This document shows, one piece after another, positions 1 through 8,943 of a stretch of 64,000 bases of DNA (position 1 is the first letter of the stretch; the number at the start of each line of letters is the position of its first letter). The notes beneath the pieces are model-generated. The model was not told the DNA's origin. It saw nothing but the letters and a program-made list of their open reading frames with translations, and searched no databases. The position numbers were made by a program, and so were the translations under genes. Source of the DNA: Paenibacillus thiaminolyticus (lineage in GTDB: Bacteria > Bacillota > Bacilli > Paenibacillales > Paenibacillaceae); assembly GCF_007066085.1 (NCBI RefSeq), contig NZ_CP041405.1, positions 6,541,501-6,605,500 on the forward strand, read 5' to 3'.

Positions 1-329
1 CAGCCACGGGATTGGGCAAGGACACGGCCGGATGCATCGATAACTTGGACGTAGTAATTCGCATGATCGGGATATAGCATCTCATCCAGAATATCTTGAT
101 ACTGCTTATCTGCGGGCGTCTCTAGCGTATCAATTAATTTAAGCTCGACCGCGGTCAGCTCCCGGCGCGTATCCTGAATGACGGTATGGCTGACGGTGCC
201 CATAATGAAGAGCCCGATCCAGATGATGACCCCAACCAAGCTCAGCACGTATAACAAGGTCGTGCGGAACATTAAGGTATCCGGCAGCAAAGAAACGAAT
301 TTGGGGGGACGGGAAAAGAAAGACTTCAT
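1..329 (-). CDS. Sensor histidine kinase, N-terminal part (cut by window edge)
   Basis: Reading the minus strand from an ATG at 329 gives an open frame to the window edge. It starts MKSFFSRPPKFVSLLP and runs into a long hydrophobic stretch (about residues 25-48), then an extracytoplasmic segment with VIDASGRVLAQSRG, the usual start of a kinase sensor loop. GGGAGG lies about 8 bases upstream of the ATG. It follows the OmpR-type regulator gene in the same direction after 57 bp, so the two form a two-component operon. HAMP, HisKA and ATPase domains would lie outside the window. The kinase call rests on position and topology, since no catalytic motif is visible. Confidence 0.75.
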   Translation of the reverse strand, partial: MKSFFSRPPKFVSLLPDTLMFRTTLLYVLSLVGVIIWIGLFIMGTVSHTVIQDTRRELTAVELKLIDTLETPADKQYQDILDEMLYPDHANYYVQVIDASGRVLAQSRG

Positions 330-386
330 CGGAATGACCTCCCGTTACAACGACGCTTGCCTTGGCTGAACCGGCAGAGCATCCCC

Positions 387-1070
387 TTACGATAAGCGCA
401 GCACATAGCCGACCCCGCGCACAGTGTGAAGAAGCTTCGGCTTGTACGTTCGATCCAGCTTGTTGCGAAGGTAGCGGATATAGACGTCGACCACATTCGT
501 CTCGCCGGCGAAATCATAGCCCCAGACGTCGGACAGGAGCTGCTCCCTGCTGATAACTTCTCCCTGATGCTCCATCAAGTAGAGAAGCAGGTCAAATTCC
601 CGCTGCGTGAGATCGATCTGTTCGCCCTCGCGCGTCACCCGTCTTTTTTTCACATCGATCGACAAGCTGTCCACTTGATATACTTCCGGCGACGCGGCAT
701 GCCATGACGGATGATGCCGGCGCAATACGGTCCGGATGCGTGCCAGCAGCTCCTCGATCTCGAACGGCTTCGTAATGTAATCATCGGCCCCGGTGTCGAG
801 GCCGGCGATTTTGTCGCCGATATAATCCCGGGCGGTAAGCAGAATGATAGGCACGTCGCTCGTCTTGCGGATGCGCCGGCATACTTCCAAGCCGTTCAGG
901 CGCGGAATCATCCAATCCAGAAGGATCAGATTCCATTCCTGCTGCCTGAAATAGTCGAGCGCCTGCTCACCGTCCTGCGCCACCGTCACATCGTAGCCCT
1001 CATGCTGCAGCTCCAGCTGAAGGAACTCGGATACGTTATGTTCATCTTCCACGAGCAGAATCGATGTCAT
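387..1070 (-). CDS. OmpR/PhoB-family response regulator
   Basis: A 227-aa DNA-binding response regulator. The receiver domain (residues 1-115) has the acidic pair E8/D9, phospho-acceptor D52 in LLDWMIP, T79 and K101 in KPF. The C-terminal half is a winged helix of the Trans_reg_C type, with RELDLL-like and RGVGYVL motifs near the end. The frame is open to 1196, but ATG 1070 begins the canonical SILLVEDE strand, so the upstream part is rejected. First gene of the operon with the kinase at 1-329. Closest in style to ArlR/CssR-type regulators; the signal is unknown. Confidence 0.93.
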   Translation of the reverse strand: MTSILLVEDEHNVSEFLQLELQHEGYDVTVAQDGEQALDYFRQQEWNLILLDWMIPRLNGLEVCRRIRKTSDVPIILLTARDYIGDKIAGLDTGADDYITKPFEIEELLARIRTVLRRHHPSWHAASPEVYQVDSLSIDVKKRRVTREGEQIDLTQREFDLLLYLMEHQGEVISREQLLSDVWGYDFAGETNVVDVYIRYLRNKLDRTYKPKLLHTVRGVGYVLRLS

Positions 1071-1331
1071 GGCATCACCACATTTCCCCTGTTTGCCCTT
1101 ATTATGTCCGGACCGCCGCCAATCATGCCGAGCCCGGGCCGCTGAGCTGATCGATACGGCTGCGGAGTCCCGCTTGGACAGAGCGGGAATGCTCATCCTC
1201 GGAAGGCGGGCGCCTAATGGGGGGGCGATCTCCAGGCAGGAGCAGAGTTAGGATTCGCGAAATCATTATGCTACAATGAGAAAAAAGTCAATACTGAATC
1301 AATGATGTGGAGTGGAGAAGGGGGAATGCAT

Positions 1332-2504
1332 ATGGATCAGCCTCAACCCCAATCGAGGATGAGCAAGTTCAAACTGTTTTTTTTAAACAACCGCTTCGTT
1401 CTGTTTTTGCTGATTCTGCTGCTGATCGGCCTCAATATCTTTCTGCTGACGAAAATCTCGTTCATCTTCCATCCGCTGCTTGTCTTGATCAAGACCGTCC
1501 TGCTGCCGGTCATTTTGGCGGGCGTGTTATATTATCTGTTGAACCCGATCGTAGATTTTTTGCAGGAAAAAGGAGTGAAGCGGGTCTTTACGATCCTGCT
1601 GCTCTACCTCATCATATTGGGACTTCTTACGATAATCGTCTTAGCGGTGGTTCCGGTCATCCGTCATCAGGTAATGGAGCTGGTCTCGAACTTCCCGGCC
1701 TTCGCGGCCCATATCGAGAGGCTGCTGACCGACTCGATCGGCAGCGATTATATTCAGCGCTTCCAGCAGACCATCGATTTCGATACGGAGAAGCTGTTCG
1801 ATACGATAACGGAGCGCGCCACGAGCTTATTGAATAATACATGGTCGAGCATTGGAGGCTTCGTCGGAGCCGTGACGGAGACGATTCTCGCTCTGGTGAC
1901 CGTGCCGTTCATTCTGTTCTACCTGCTGAAGGACGGGAAGAAGCTCCCTGCTTATATTCTGGGGTTCTTACCGACGGCGCTGCGCAAGCAGACCGGGCAA
2001 GTGATGACGGAGATGAATCATCAGATCAGCTCTTATATCCGGGGGCAAATTATTATCAGCTGCTGCATCGGCATGCTTCTCTATATTGGCTATCTTATTA
2101 TCGGTCTTGATTATTCGCTTATTCTGGCCATTATCGCCGCCTGCACGAGCATCGTTCCTTATCTGGGGCCAGCGATCGCGATAACGCCGGCGCTCATCGT
2201 GGCGCTCGTCACTTCGCCGATCATGCTGTTGAAGATGATCGTGGTCTGGACGGTCGTCCAGTTGATCGAAGGCAAGTTCATTTCCCCGCAAATTATGGGC
2301 AAGACGCTGCGGATTCACCCAATCACGATTATCTTCGTCATCCTGACGGCCGGCAATCTGTTCGGCGTCGTCGGCATCATCCTGGCCGTGCCTGGATATG
2401 CGGTAATGAAGGTCGCAGCCACGCATCTGTTCCGCTGGTTCCAAGCCCGATCCCATCTGTACGACGGGCCGCCTGCGGGAACGGATCCAACGGTTAAGGG
2501 GTAG
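1332..2504 (+). CDS. AI-2E family transporter (PerM/YdiK-like membrane protein)
   Basis: A 390-aa polytopic membrane protein with about eight transmembrane segments. The N-terminal pair ([18 protein letters not shown], then [21 protein letters not shown]), the long soluble loop (residues 110-165) and the C-terminal [19 protein letters not shown] and [12 protein letters not shown] motifs are typical of PF01594. The family exports small molecules or ions, and the substrate cannot be told from sequence. ATGs at 1302, 1305 and 1326 are in frame; 1332 is preferred because GGAGAAGGGGG ends 7 bases upstream. Divergent from the two-component operon. Confidence 0.9.
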   Translation: MDQPQPQSRMSKFKLFFLNNRFVLFLLILLLIGLNIFLLTKISFIFHPLLVLIKTVLLPVILAGVLYYLLNPIVDFLQEKGVKRVFTILLLYLIILGLLTIIVLAVVPVIRHQVMELVSNFPAFAAHIERLLTDSIGSDYIQRFQQTIDFDTEKLFDTITERATSLLNNTWSSIGGFVGAVTETILALVTVPFILFYLLKDGKKLPAYILGFLPTALRKQTGQVMTEMNHQISSYIRGQIIISCCIGMLLYIGYLIIGLDYSLILAIIAACTSIVPYLGPAIAITPALIVALVTSPIMLLKMIVVWTVVQLIEGKFISPQIMGKTLRIHPITIIFVILTAGNLFGVVGIILAVPGYAVMKVAATHLFRWFQARSHLYDGPPAGTDPTVKG

Positions 2505-2541
2505 CCGTTCACGATACGGCGCAGCCGTGCCCGGACCCGAG

Positions 2542-2574
2542 GTAGACCAGCTCGCAGGATTGCAACTGGTCTAC
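2542..2574. terminator. Inverted repeat between convergent genes
   Basis: GTAGACCAG (2542-2550) pairs perfectly with CTGGTCTAC (2566-2574) around a 15-base loop, between the convergent ends at 2504 and 2591. There is no T tract, so it is only a possible terminator. Confidence 0.4.
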
Positions 2575-2590
2575 GGGCCGCAGGCGAAGG

Positions 2591-3406
2591 CTAAGGATGC
2601 GGGATGGCGGGAATGGATGGCGGAAGGACCTCCGATACTTTTTTGAATGTAATCTGTTCCTGGCTCATCTGGAGCATCTGCTCCTTCACGATGGCTGCCG
2701 TAATATGCCCCGCGCTTCCGACATGACCAATGGCAATGCATACATTATGGTTTGTCAGATGCTGCCGCATCAGCATGAACTGCTTCTTAATCGCCGACGA
2801 TTTATGAATATCGTCGAGGAAGATATGGTTCTCCAACGAGGGGATATTCACCTCTTTCGCCACTTTGGACACGATGCTCCGAAAGTTCGTATGGCTATCC
2901 AGGAAATAAAGGCCCCGTTCCTTGCACACTTCCAATATGACCCGCATCACTCTCGGATCCACCGTCACCTTGGAGCCCATATGATTGTTCATTCCGACCG
3001 CATGGGGCACGTTGTCGATCGCGGCATGCACCCGCTTGCGAATCTCGTCCTCACTTAAATCCGTTGTAATCGCTCCCGGTCCGAGCCACGCTTTTTTGCC
3101 TCCCAGCGCCTCCATCGGCATGTGTACAATGACTTCGTGACCAGCCGCATGCGCCCGCTCCGCGTCGCTCTTCGTATGCTTCAAAAAAGGCATCACAGCG
3201 GCGGTAACCTTGAAGGGCAGGTCCATAACCTCCTGAGTGCCGCGGCTGTTATTGCCGAAATCATCGATTACGATGACAGCCGTTTTCTCGGGTCCGGCCG
3301 TCGCCGTTCCGGGCAGCAGACAGACAATGAGCGCCAGCATGATAAGGTACCGGAAGCCTGATTTCACTAATGGGTGTCGTATCATTTGCTCACACATCCT
3401 ATCCAT
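2591..3406 (-). CDS. Divergent polysaccharide deacetylase family protein (YibQ-like)
   Basis: A 271-aa secreted protein. An N-terminal hydrophobic signal (residues about 17-37, ending GTATA) is followed by AVIVIDDFGN, VTAAVMPF, EVIVHMPMEA, MNNHMGSK and FLDSHTN, the strand motifs of the divergent polysaccharide deacetylase fold (PF04748). This family keeps the Asp-Asp and His positions, but its substrate is not established. Start codons at 3406, 3397 and 3385 are possible; the first follows AAAGGA. Likely acts at the cell wall or on exopolysaccharide. Convergent with the AI-2E gene. Confidence 0.88.
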   Translation of the reverse strand: MDRMCEQMIRHPLVKSGFRYLIMLALIVCLLPGTATAGPEKTAVIVIDDFGNNSRGTQEVMDLPFKVTAAVMPFLKHTKSDAERAHAAGHEVIVHMPMEALGGKKAWLGPGAITTDLSEDEIRKRVHAAIDNVPHAVGMNNHMGSKVTVDPRVMRVILEVCKERGLYFLDSHTNFRSIVSKVAKEVNIPSLENHIFLDDIHKSSAIKKQFMLMRQHLTNHNVCIAIGHVGSAGHITAAIVKEQMLQMSQEQITFKKVSEVLPPSIPAIPHP

Positions 3407-3551
3407 GCATTCCTTTCTAGGTTGCGTACGCGAAGGAATTTCACTCTGTTATTTTTTCACAGCATCAAAACAACGGGTATGGAGACCTTAATAGCAGTGC
3501 AAGCTGCGTTCATCCCTTTATGATGTGGAAATACTGCCAAGGAGATGCGAA

Positions 3552-4688
3552 ATGATAAGGAAAACGTTGTTCATCATGCTGTCGCTATGCTGCATATGGA
3601 TCACGGTAGCTGAGGCTGCTTCTTCCGTAGACAAGGATGAAGAGGTGACAGGCTATATCCAGCAGTTGTTCAAGGACAGGACGAGTTTTTTGATTCATCA
3701 AGAGGAACAGGCGATTCGCCATCATTATGCCGCTTCCAAAAGCAGCCGGCACGCGCTCCGTCATGAAGTTGATCGTTCCGCCTACATTCATGCCTGGGCC
3801 GAACGAAGAGGGGTGCAATTCATTAATGCCCATAGCGATGTCCGGGTCATTCGGGCCAAGGTTAGGGGAAATAAGGCAACTGCTTCCGTCGTGGAATCTC
3901 TGCGGCTCGATTATATCTACACGCACAGCGCCGTTCGGCCCCAGTCGTTCGGGATCGGTACACGCCATGCCATGACGCTGATCAAGGAGGATGGCAAGTG
4001 GAAGCTCCTGCGGGAATGGTATCTGGACCCGCTGGAGGAGAACCCGAAGCTGATTCCCGAATCCGACGATATGATGCTGCGTCCGCAGCCGAGGCAGTCC
4101 TTCAACACTACCGAACAGCCCTCCACGCAATCGGACATGAAGCGGAAGCCGAGATATAACCGGCAGAAGGCTGTCGAATATGCCAATAAATATGCCGGAG
4201 CGGCCTGGGGGGCCGGCAACAAGCACCGCTATAATCCGAAATATCGGGATTATACCGGCCTGGGCGGTGACTGCACCAACTTCGCTTCCCAGTGCATCGG
4301 CGATGCGGAAGAAGGCGGAGGCTTGAAGATGAGAGGCGGCTGGCATTATTTTTTGTTCAACGGTGGATCCCGCACATGGGTTCAAACCGATGCCTTTAAA
4401 AATTTTCTGCTGCACAGCGGATATGGCAAGTTGATCGCCAAAGGCAAGTTCCCCGATGTCGTCAAGCCGTCTGAGAAGCATCCGGCAGGAGCCATTGCGA
4501 AGCTGCAGCCCGGGGATCTGATCGGTTATGAGATGAAAGGCGACGTGGATCATTTCTCGGTCGTCGTCGGATTCGATGATTACGGCTATCCGCTGGTCAA
4601 CTCCCATACTGCCGATCGGTACCGCGTTCCCTTTGATTTGGGGTGGGATCGGTATACGAGCTACTGGCTGATCCATATCCGCGATTAA
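3552..4688 (+). CDS. Secreted amidase-domain protein (Amidase_6, PF12671)
   Basis: A 378-aa protein starting at ATG 3552 with AAGGAG 8 bases upstream (the frame is open from 3525). Residues 1-23 form a signal peptide ending AEAAS. A middle region with an SnoaL/NTF2-like look (residues 60-165) precedes the C-terminal amidase domain, which starts at YNRQKAVEYANKYA and holds the catalytic Cys in GGDCTNFASQ, a later His in VDHFSVVVG and NSHT. This domain occurs in secreted Firmicute proteins thought to act on peptides or wall material; the substrate is unknown. The long antisense frame here is a shadow. Confidence 0.88.
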   Translation: MIRKTLFIMLSLCCIWITVAEAASSVDKDEEVTGYIQQLFKDRTSFLIHQEEQAIRHHYAASKSSRHALRHEVDRSAYIHAWAERRGVQFINAHSDVRVIRAKVRGNKATASVVESLRLDYIYTHSAVRPQSFGIGTRHAMTLIKEDGKWKLLREWYLDPLEENPKLIPESDDMMLRPQPRQSFNTTEQPSTQSDMKRKPRYNRQKAVEYANKYAGAAWGAGNKHRYNPKYRDYTGLGGDCTNFASQCIGDAEEGGGLKMRGGWHYFLFNGGSRTWVQTDAFKNFLLHSGYGKLIAKGKFPDVVKPSEKHPAGAIAKLQPGDLIGYEMKGDVDHFSVVVGFDDYGYPLVNSHTADRYRVPFDLGWDRYTSYWLIHIRD

Positions 4689-4765
4689 CACGCACCGCTA
4701 TCTCTTGAACATAACCCGGCCCGTCCAATCATACAATGGGAGGACAAGATTGGAATGGTCGGGTG

Positions 4766-6256
4766 ATGGAAATGAAGCTGCCTGTCATGAATCCGGCTGC
4801 TCTGCGGGCAGCGGCTATCCTCGTGGGGAAGGTCATTGGTCTCGTGGGGAGGGCAACGCTGACCCGCATTCTTGGCGCCGAGGGCGTCGGGTTATACCAG
4901 ATTGCCTATTCATGCTATGGTATTTTTCTTATGATTATTACGGGGGGTCTGCCGACGGCATTGGCGTTATTTACCGCCAAGCATCCGGCCAGAGGTTGGG
5001 GCGCTTTTCGCACGCTGTCTGTGATCGTCGCGCTTGCCGGGGCCGCGGCCAGCCTCCTGATGTACATGCAGTCGGATTCGATCGCCATCCTTCTCGGGAA
5101 CCCGGATGTGGAAGCCGCTATCCGCTGTCTGGCTCCTGCCTTGTTAGCCGTTCCGCTGCTGCAGCTGCTGCGGGGTTATATGCAGGGATCAGAGCGGTAC
5201 GGTGCCATCTCCTTCTCCGAGATAGCGGAACAGGCCGTTCGGATCGGGACGATGATTGTGCTTGTCCTTCTGTTCGCATCCGAAGGGACTTCCATCGCCC
5301 TGGGGGCCGGGTTGACAGGAACGACGATCGGCGCGCTGGCCGCCTTCCTGCTGCTCACGGCCTGTCTAGCAATAAGGCGATCCTTCCCCGCCGGCTCCAT
5401 CGAACCTCATCCGCCGCTTCGGGGCCAAGTCCGCTCGATTGTCCACGCTTCGATGGCGATCGGCTTCACGAGGCTGTTAATGCCGGCCTCGGACTTCATT
5501 GATTCGCTGCTCATACCGCGCCGGCTTCAGACGGCAGGATATACGCTCTCGGAAGCGACCTCGATCTACGGCGTCATTACGGGAATGGCGGTCATCGTCG
5601 CTTATATGCCGACGATCGTGACGGCCGCCATCTCTTATACGATGACGATGAAGCTGGCCTCCGATTACCAGCAGGGGGAGTTGCGTTCTTATCAATTGAT
5701 GGTGCGGAGAATACTTCAGCTCTGCTGGACGTGGGGCTTATTAAGCGGAATGTTCCTGTTATTGTTCGCGGATCCATTGGCGCATTGGTTGTTCCATACC
5801 CCCGAGGCGGCCGATCCGATTCGGTATTTCGCGGTTCTCCCGCTTGTCGTCGGGCTTCGCGAGCTGACGACAAGTATTCTATGGACACAAGAGCGCAAAA
5901 ATGTTCCGTTCATGGGACTGTTGAACGGAATCGCCTTCTCGACGGCCCTGCTGTTCTTCCTGTTGGCCATACCCGGATTCGGATATGAGGCGGCGGCGAT
6001 TGGCATTCTGGCGCTGGAAGGCATCGCGGTGCTCATAAATCTATATGCGCTCCATCGCATGCAGGCCAAGCTGTTCGCCTGGAGATGGATCACCTGGGAA
6101 GTGGTTTTTTGCGTCCTAAGTCTATTCTTGTTCTTATTCGCGCTTCCGCCCGATCCGGAGTCGGCATCGTTCTGGCAAGCGGCTGGTCATATGCTGATCT
6201 ATATGCTCGGTGCAGGGAGCGTCCTTCTCGTTCGGGCGAAGTCATTCATGCAATGA
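4766..6256 (+). CDS. SpoVB/MurJ-type polysaccharide flippase
   Basis: A roughly 496-aa membrane protein with about 14 hydrophobic segments. The conserved start LVGKVIGLVGRATLTRILGAEGVGLYQ is typical of the MOP-superfamily group containing SpoVB and MurJ, which flips lipid-linked sugars across the membrane. In spore formers such proteins serve sporulation or envelope synthesis, and which applies here is unknown. Start is uncertain: ATG 4736 opens the frame, but the GGGAGGA at 4738-4744 does not fit any in-frame start, so ATG 4766 or 4772 is preferred. A terminator follows at 6270. Confidence 0.85.
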   Translation: MEMKLPVMNPAALRAAAILVGKVIGLVGRATLTRILGAEGVGLYQIAYSCYGIFLMIITGGLPTALALFTAKHPARGWGAFRTLSVIVALAGAAASLLMYMQSDSIAILLGNPDVEAAIRCLAPALLAVPLLQLLRGYMQGSERYGAISFSEIAEQAVRIGTMIVLVLLFASEGTSIALGAGLTGTTIGALAAFLLLTACLAIRRSFPAGSIEPHPPLRGQVRSIVHASMAIGFTRLLMPASDFIDSLLIPRRLQTAGYTLSEATSIYGVITGMAVIVAYMPTIVTAAISYTMTMKLASDYQQGELRSYQLMVRRILQLCWTWGLLSGMFLLLFADPLAHWLFHTPEAADPIRYFAVLPLVVGLRELTTSILWTQERKNVPFMGLLNGIAFSTALLFFLLAIPGFGYEAAAIGILALEGIAVLINLYALHRMQAKLFAWRWITWEVVFCVLSLFLFLFALPPDPESASFWQAAGHMLIYMLGAGSVLLVRAKSFMQ

Positions 6257-6269
6257 GTGCAATTACGAT

Positions 6270-6308
6270 GAGCGTCTCCAGTGGAAAAGGGGGACGCTCT
6301 TTTGCTTT
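6270..6308 (+). terminator. Rho-independent terminator of the flippase gene
   Basis: GAGCGTC (6270-6276) pairs with GACGCTC (6293-6299), extended by CC/GG, and is followed by TTTTGCTTT. Confidence 0.8.
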
Positions 6309-6340
6309 CGTTCCGGCTGCCCGGTCAATGAAATCGCGGA

Positions 6341-6368
6341 TTTACATAAGGGATAAAGTTGGTATAAT
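6341..6368 (+). promoter_or_regulatory. SigA promoter of the ABC exporter operon
   Basis: TTTACA (6341-6346) and a perfect TATAAT (6363-6368) with a 16-bp spacer, directly upstream of the operator at 6374. Confidence 0.8.
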
Positions 6369-6373
6369 AAAAA

Positions 6374-6391
6374 TGAGTAAATACTCACTCA
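6374..6391. promoter_or_regulatory. Probable TetR operator of the ABC exporter operon
   Basis: TGAGTAAATACTCACTCA is an 18-bp imperfect palindrome (14 of 18 positions symmetric; core TGAGT-4-ACTCA perfect). It starts 5 bp after the -10 box, where binding would block transcription. Size and spacing match FadR-type TetR operators. The TetR gene at 8293-8943 just beyond the operon is the likely ligand-responsive repressor (inference). Confidence 0.7.
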
Positions 6392-6416
6392 CATTTTGAC
6401 GAGGATGGTGAATCCT

Positions 6417-7142
6417 TTGAGTAACGTAATTATTACGGTCCAGCAGGTAAGCAAGCGATATGGCAAGAAGCTCATTCTATCGGACGTGGATATGACCGTG
6501 TCCGAAGGGGAGATCTATGGGTTGATCGGGCCGTCGGGGGCAGGCAAGACGACTTTGGTGAAGCTAATCGTCGGCATGGATTCGGCCTCCCAGGGGAAGA
6601 TCGAGGTGGGGGGCGTATCGATACCGAATCTCGGGATGCTGCAGCGCATCGGTTATATGGCCCAGTCGGATGCCCTTTACCCGGAACTGACGGGAGAAGA
6701 GAATCTTGAGTTTTTCGCCTCTCTGTTCGGACTATCCAAAAAGAAACGGTCGGAACGGATTGCTTATGCGGCTGATCTGGTTAAACTTACTCCTCATCTG
6801 TCCAAAAAAGTGATGGCGTATTCCGGGGGCATGAAGCGCCGGCTGTCACTGGCGATTGCGCTCGTTCACGATCCGCAGGTGCTCGTGCTCGATGAACCGA
6901 CGGTCGGTATTGATCCGGAGCTGCGCTTATCCATCTGGAATGAGCTGTATCGGCTGAAGGAGGAGGGCAAATCGATATTGGTGACGACGCATGTCATGGA
7001 TGAGGCGGAAAAATGCGGCCGGCTGGCGATGATGAGGGAAGGCCGCTTGCTGACCCAAGGCTCGCCTGCCGAATTGAAGCGCCGCTTCGGCATTCAGAGC
7101 TTGGAGGAAATATTTATTAAGGCAGGGGGAATGGACGCATGA
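6417..7142 (+). CDS. ABC transporter ATP-binding protein (ABC-2 exporter)
   Basis: About 241 aa. It has Walker A GPSGAGKTT, the Q-loop (YMAQSD), the signature motif YSGGMKRR, Walker B VLVLDEPTVGIDP and the H-loop VTTHVMDEA. It is the nucleotide-binding half of a drug- or lipid-type exporter with the permease at 7139. The frame opens at TTG 6396; TTG 6417 (after GGTGA) or ATG 6405 are possible starts, so the N-terminus is uncertain. Expression appears controlled by the TetR operator 26 bp upstream. The substrate is unknown. Confidence 0.93.
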   Translation: MSNVIITVQQVSKRYGKKLILSDVDMTVSEGEIYGLIGPSGAGKTTLVKLIVGMDSASQGKIEVGGVSIPNLGMLQRIGYMAQSDALYPELTGEENLEFFASLFGLSKKKRSERIAYAADLVKLTPHLSKKVMAYSGGMKRRLSLAIALVHDPQVLVLDEPTVGIDPELRLSIWNELYRLKEEGKSILVTTHVMDEAEKCGRLAMMREGRLLTQGSPAELKRRFGIQSLEEIFIKAGGMDA

Positions 7143-8239
7143 GGATGGCAGCCCTAGTCAGACGAATTGGCCAGCAGATGATGCGCGACAAACGAACCCT
7201 GGCGCTCATGATGGTGGCGCCCCTGCTTATTTTGACGCTCGTTCACTTCCTGTTCGCGAGCGATTCCGCCGCGAATCCGAAGCTGGCCGTCATCGGCGCA
7301 AATGAAGTGACGGTAGAGGCGCTGCGGGAGAAGGAGATCGAACCGATCGCTTATCCAGGCGGAATCGAACCGAAGAAGCTTCTGGCCGAGGAGGATCTCG
7401 ACGGCGTGCTGCAGTGGGAAGGGGAGGAGGGCGCCCTTACGCTGCGGAATGAGGATCCGGCCTCCGCCAAAGCGCTGCAGATGAAGGTGATGCAGACGCT
7501 TGCGGCTCAGGCCGCCAAGCAGCAGGCAGAACGGCTGGCTCATCTGCTGCCTGGAAAGGTTGAGCTTCCGGCAGGGAACCCTCTCGATGCGGCGGAGCCG
7601 ATGATTGTGATCGATTATATGTATGGCAATGCAGACACGTCGTTCTTTGATGTGTTAAGTCCGATTCTCGTCGGTTTCTTTGTCTTCTTCTTCGTCTTCC
7701 TCATCTCGGGGATCGCCTTGCTGCGGGAACGAACGACCGGAACGCTGGATCGGCTGATGTCGACGCCGGTTCGCCGCAGCGAGATTGTATTCGGGTATTT
7801 GCTCGGCTACGGGCTGTTCGCCGTTATTCAGACGCTTATCGTCGTCTTTTATTCGGTCAAGGTGCTCGGGATTGTCATGGCGGGGAGTCTCGGGAGCGTC
7901 ATTATCATTAATTTGCTGCTTGCGCTGGTCGCTTTATCATTGGGGATATTGCTGTCGGCCTTCGCCAACTCGGAGTTCCAGATGGTGCAGTTCATTCCGC
8001 TTGTCGTCGTTCCTCAAGTTTTCTTCGCCGGCATCTTCCCGGTGGACGGCATGGCGGATTGGCTGCAGGCGGTGGCGCGGATCATGCCGATGTATTATGG
8101 AGGGGATGCGCTGCAAGCTGTCATGTACAAAGGGATGGGGCTGTCTGATATTTACTTCGATCTCGTCGTGCTGCTTGGGTTCGCGCTCGTCTTCATCGTG
8201 CTGAACATTGCCGTGCTGCGGAAGTACCGCAAAATATAA
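7139..8239 (+). CDS. ABC-2 type exporter permease
   Basis: A 366-aa permease of the ABC2_membrane_3 type. One N-terminal transmembrane helix (residues 21-40) is followed by a roughly 130-residue extracytoplasmic domain, then five helices from about residue 175 (ILVGFFVFFFVFLISGIALLRERTTGTLDRLMSTPVRR is the hallmark cytoplasmic elbow). Its ATG overlaps the stop of the ATPase gene by 4 bp, so the two are translationally coupled. It ends just before a strong bidirectional terminator. Confidence 0.92.
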   Translation: MRMAALVRRIGQQMMRDKRTLALMMVAPLLILTLVHFLFASDSAANPKLAVIGANEVTVEALREKEIEPIAYPGGIEPKKLLAEEDLDGVLQWEGEEGALTLRNEDPASAKALQMKVMQTLAAQAAKQQAERLAHLLPGKVELPAGNPLDAAEPMIVIDYMYGNADTSFFDVLSPILVGFFVFFFVFLISGIALLRERTTGTLDRLMSTPVRRSEIVFGYLLGYGLFAVIQTLIVVFYSVKVLGIVMAGSLGSVIIINLLLALVALSLGILLSAFANSEFQMVQFIPLVVVPQVFFAGIFPVDGMADWLQAVARIMPMYYGGDALQAVMYKGMGLSDIYFDLVVLLGFALVFIVLNIAVLRKYRKI

Positions 8240-8253
8240 ATGGAACCAGAAAA

Positions 8254-8280
8254 GCCGCCGCGGATCGTATCTGCGGCGGC
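8254..8280. terminator. Bidirectional terminator between exporter operon and TetR gene
   Basis: GCCGCCGC (8254-8261) pairs with GCGGCGGC (8273-8280). TTGCTTG follows on the plus strand and TTTTCTGG on the minus strand, so it can serve both convergent units. Confidence 0.8.
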
Positions 8281-8292
8281 TTGCTTGTTGGA

Positions 8293-8943
8293 TCAAGGGG
8301 TCAGCGCCTTCATCAGGAAGGAAATCGTGGCTTCCCGTTCCTGCTCGTCATTCCACTCTGATTGCTCCTTTTCGATAAAAAGGGATCTAGCCAGCACATA
8401 TCCGATAATGACCGAAGCCGTGAGCCGGATAACCGTGCCGGTCGGCAGCTCGACAAGCTTCCCCTCGGCCTGGAAGCGGCGGATGATCTTCTCGACACGT
8501 TCCTTCACTTGGGAGACGATAATCTCCTGCAGCTGGGCCTGCAGATCAGGATGGAAGGGAAGCTCCTGCAGCACAATGCGGACCAGGCTCATATTGTGCT
8601 GCAAAAAATCGATGCGGTTCTCGATGAAGACCCGCAAAAATTGATCGTAGCTCTCATACTCCGTGTCCAGCACGTCCTTGAACTCGCGCAGCACGAACGG
8701 GGCCATCAGCTTCACGATGGAAGGGGCCACGATAGAGAGGAGCAAATCCTTCTTCGTCTTGTAATGACGGAAGATTGTGCCTTCCGCAACGCCAGCGCGC
8801 TGTGCAATCTCACTCGTCGAGGAAGCCGCAAAGCCCTTTTGCGCAAACACTTCAATCGCTGCCTTCACGATCCGCACCTGCTTCTCGGTCATCTTCACAT
8901 TGGCATCGGCGTGCAGCAGCTCTTCAATCCATGGCTCGGTCAT
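8293..8943 (-). CDS. TetR/AcrR family transcriptional regulator
   Basis: A 216-aa regulator. The N-terminal HTH (residues about 20-65) reads RIVKAAIEVFAQKGFAAS with TSEIAQRAGVAEGTIFRHYKTKKDLL, the standard TetR DNA-binding domain. The C-terminal ligand domain resembles those of regulators for fatty-acyl or drug exporters. It is convergent to the ABC exporter operon and is the obvious candidate for the palindrome at 6374-6391. No copy of that palindrome was seen upstream of its own start. GGAGTTGCC precedes the start. Confidence 0.92.
   Translation of the reverse strand: MTEPWIEELLHADANVKMTEKQVRIVKAAIEVFAQKGFAASSTSEIAQRAGVAEGTIFRHYKTKKDLLLSIVAPSIVKLMAPFVLREFKDVLDTEYESYDQFLRVFIENRIDFLQHNMSLVRIVLQELPFHPDLQAQLQEIIVSQVKERVEKIIRRFQAEGKLVELPTGTVIRLTASVIIGYVLARSLFIEKEQSEWNDEQEREATISFLMKALTP

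Noticed and set aside
3585..4691. A 368-aa open frame on the minus strand
   Set aside because: It lies exactly opposite the amidase-domain gene, has no family motif and no ribosome site; it arises from codon bias of the real gene.
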